Source of the DNA: Oscillibacter sp.
Lineage (GTDB): Bacteria > Bacillota > Clostridia > Oscillospirales > Oscillospiraceae
Direction of reading: 5' to 3'
Length of the DNA stretch: 5,296 bases
Assembly: GCA_022796315.1 (NCBI GenBank)
Contig: JAAWIL010000257.1
Span: forward strand, 1-5,296
The first letter of the stretch is position 1. Each line of letters starts with the position of its first letter. The notes beneath the pieces were generated by a model. The model had not been told where the DNA came from and did not search any database. It saw only the letters and a list, made by a program, of their open reading frames with translations. Positions 5,071-5,296 of this stretch are shown piece by piece. The position numbers and the translations under genes were made by a program.

Positions 5071-5296
5071 GTTGTAAAGCCGCTTTGCTTCGTGGGGGGA
5101 TGGTTCGTCCGATCACGCTGGAGCTTTCGGGAAGAAGACGATGTCCTTTTGGAGCTGTCAGCAGGCAGTCCCTGCCGCTCTTTCTTGGAGTATGCGGTGT
5201 GTCAACGCCAATCTGAAATTGTAAGAAAACGCCGAAGAAATTTTGTAGTTTTTCGGCGGCAAGAGGGGGGGAACAAAATCAATCGTTTCCTTGGTC
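5071..5296. other. Non-coding right flank
   Basis: I find no supported gene. The visible structure is a small stem GGCAG/CTGCC (5164-5168 with 5172-5176), extendable by AGC/GCT with a bulge and followed by CTTTCTT, the stem-loop at 5230-5258, and a run of seven G (5265-5271). On the minus strand the last bases could be the end of a gene entering from the right, with TGA at 5281-5279, but too few codons are visible to judge. Confidence 0.4.
5226..5258 (-). terminator. Probable intrinsic terminator for a minus-strand gene beyond the right edge
   Basis: On the minus strand CGCCGAA (5258-5252) pairs with TTCGGCG (5236-5230), with extra A-T pairing inside the loop. TTTTCTT (5229-5223) follows directly. 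Read on the plus strand the same stem has no U tract. This suggests a leftward transcript arriving from outside the window and converging on the EAL transcript. Confidence 0.5.

Noticed and set aside
4935..5216. A 93-codon plus-strand frame after the EAL gene
   Set aside because: It passes straight through the strong terminator at 5024-5070 and has no properly spaced Shine-Dalgarno sequence. The nearest GGGAGG is too far upstream.
5265..5271. Run of seven G as a phase-variable tract
   Set aside because: No start codon or frame tied to the run is visible before the window ends, so there is nothing to switch.
1..5296. CRISPR arrays, tRNA or rRNA genes, insertion sequences, toxin-antitoxin or defence genes
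   Set aside because: No regularly spaced repeats, cloverleaf sequences, rRNA signatures, transposase motifs or target-site duplications could be found on either strand.

Overview
This window looks like chromosomal DNA of a Gram-positive anaerobe, most likely a gut-type member of Bacillota class Clostridia (Oscillospiraceae-like). The evidence is strong AGGAGG-type ribosome binding sites, a TTGACA/TATACT promoter, intrinsic terminators with U tracts, and the style of the two signalling proteins. The taxon is an inference; no rRNA or marker gene is present.

Layout, left to right. Bases 1-142 are non-coding: small hairpins, a 9-base direct repeat and a weak minus-strand terminator. Bases 143-2089 (minus) encode a complete 648-residue methyl-accepting chemotaxis protein with TM1, an extracellular dCache-like sensor, TM2, two HAMP units and a signalling hairpin. 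Bases 2090-2555 are the intergenic region between this gene and a divergent one, and they are rich in signals. On the minus strand a strong terminator hairpin lies only 36 bases upstream of the chemoreceptor start. On the plus strand a near-consensus promoter is followed by a structured leader of about 93 nt that ends in its own terminator, well before the next gene. Bases 2556-4886 (plus) encode a membrane-bound, Cache-like sensor / degenerate GGDEF / EAL protein. It is cut in two by one in-frame amber codon at 3234-3236; the frame is otherwise open for 776 codons. Bases 4887-5296 are non-coding, with a strong plus-strand terminator at 5024-5070 and a probable minus-strand terminator at 5226-5258 that may serve a gene beyond the right edge.

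The two genes fit a motility/lifestyle theme. The chemoreceptor would signal through CheA/CheW, and the EAL protein would degrade cyclic di-GMP, which generally favours motility. The GGDEF domain has lost key catalytic residues while every EAL catalytic residue I can check is present, so an intact version would be a phosphodiesterase. As written, the amber codon separates the sensor from the second membrane helix and the enzyme, so the gene is broken unless the stop is read through, corrected as a sequence error, or bypassed by internal initiation.

The most interesting parts are the terminated leader RNA in front of the EAL gene (a candidate riboswitch, attenuator or small RNA), the clean amber interruption, and the terminator hairpin in the chemoreceptor leader.
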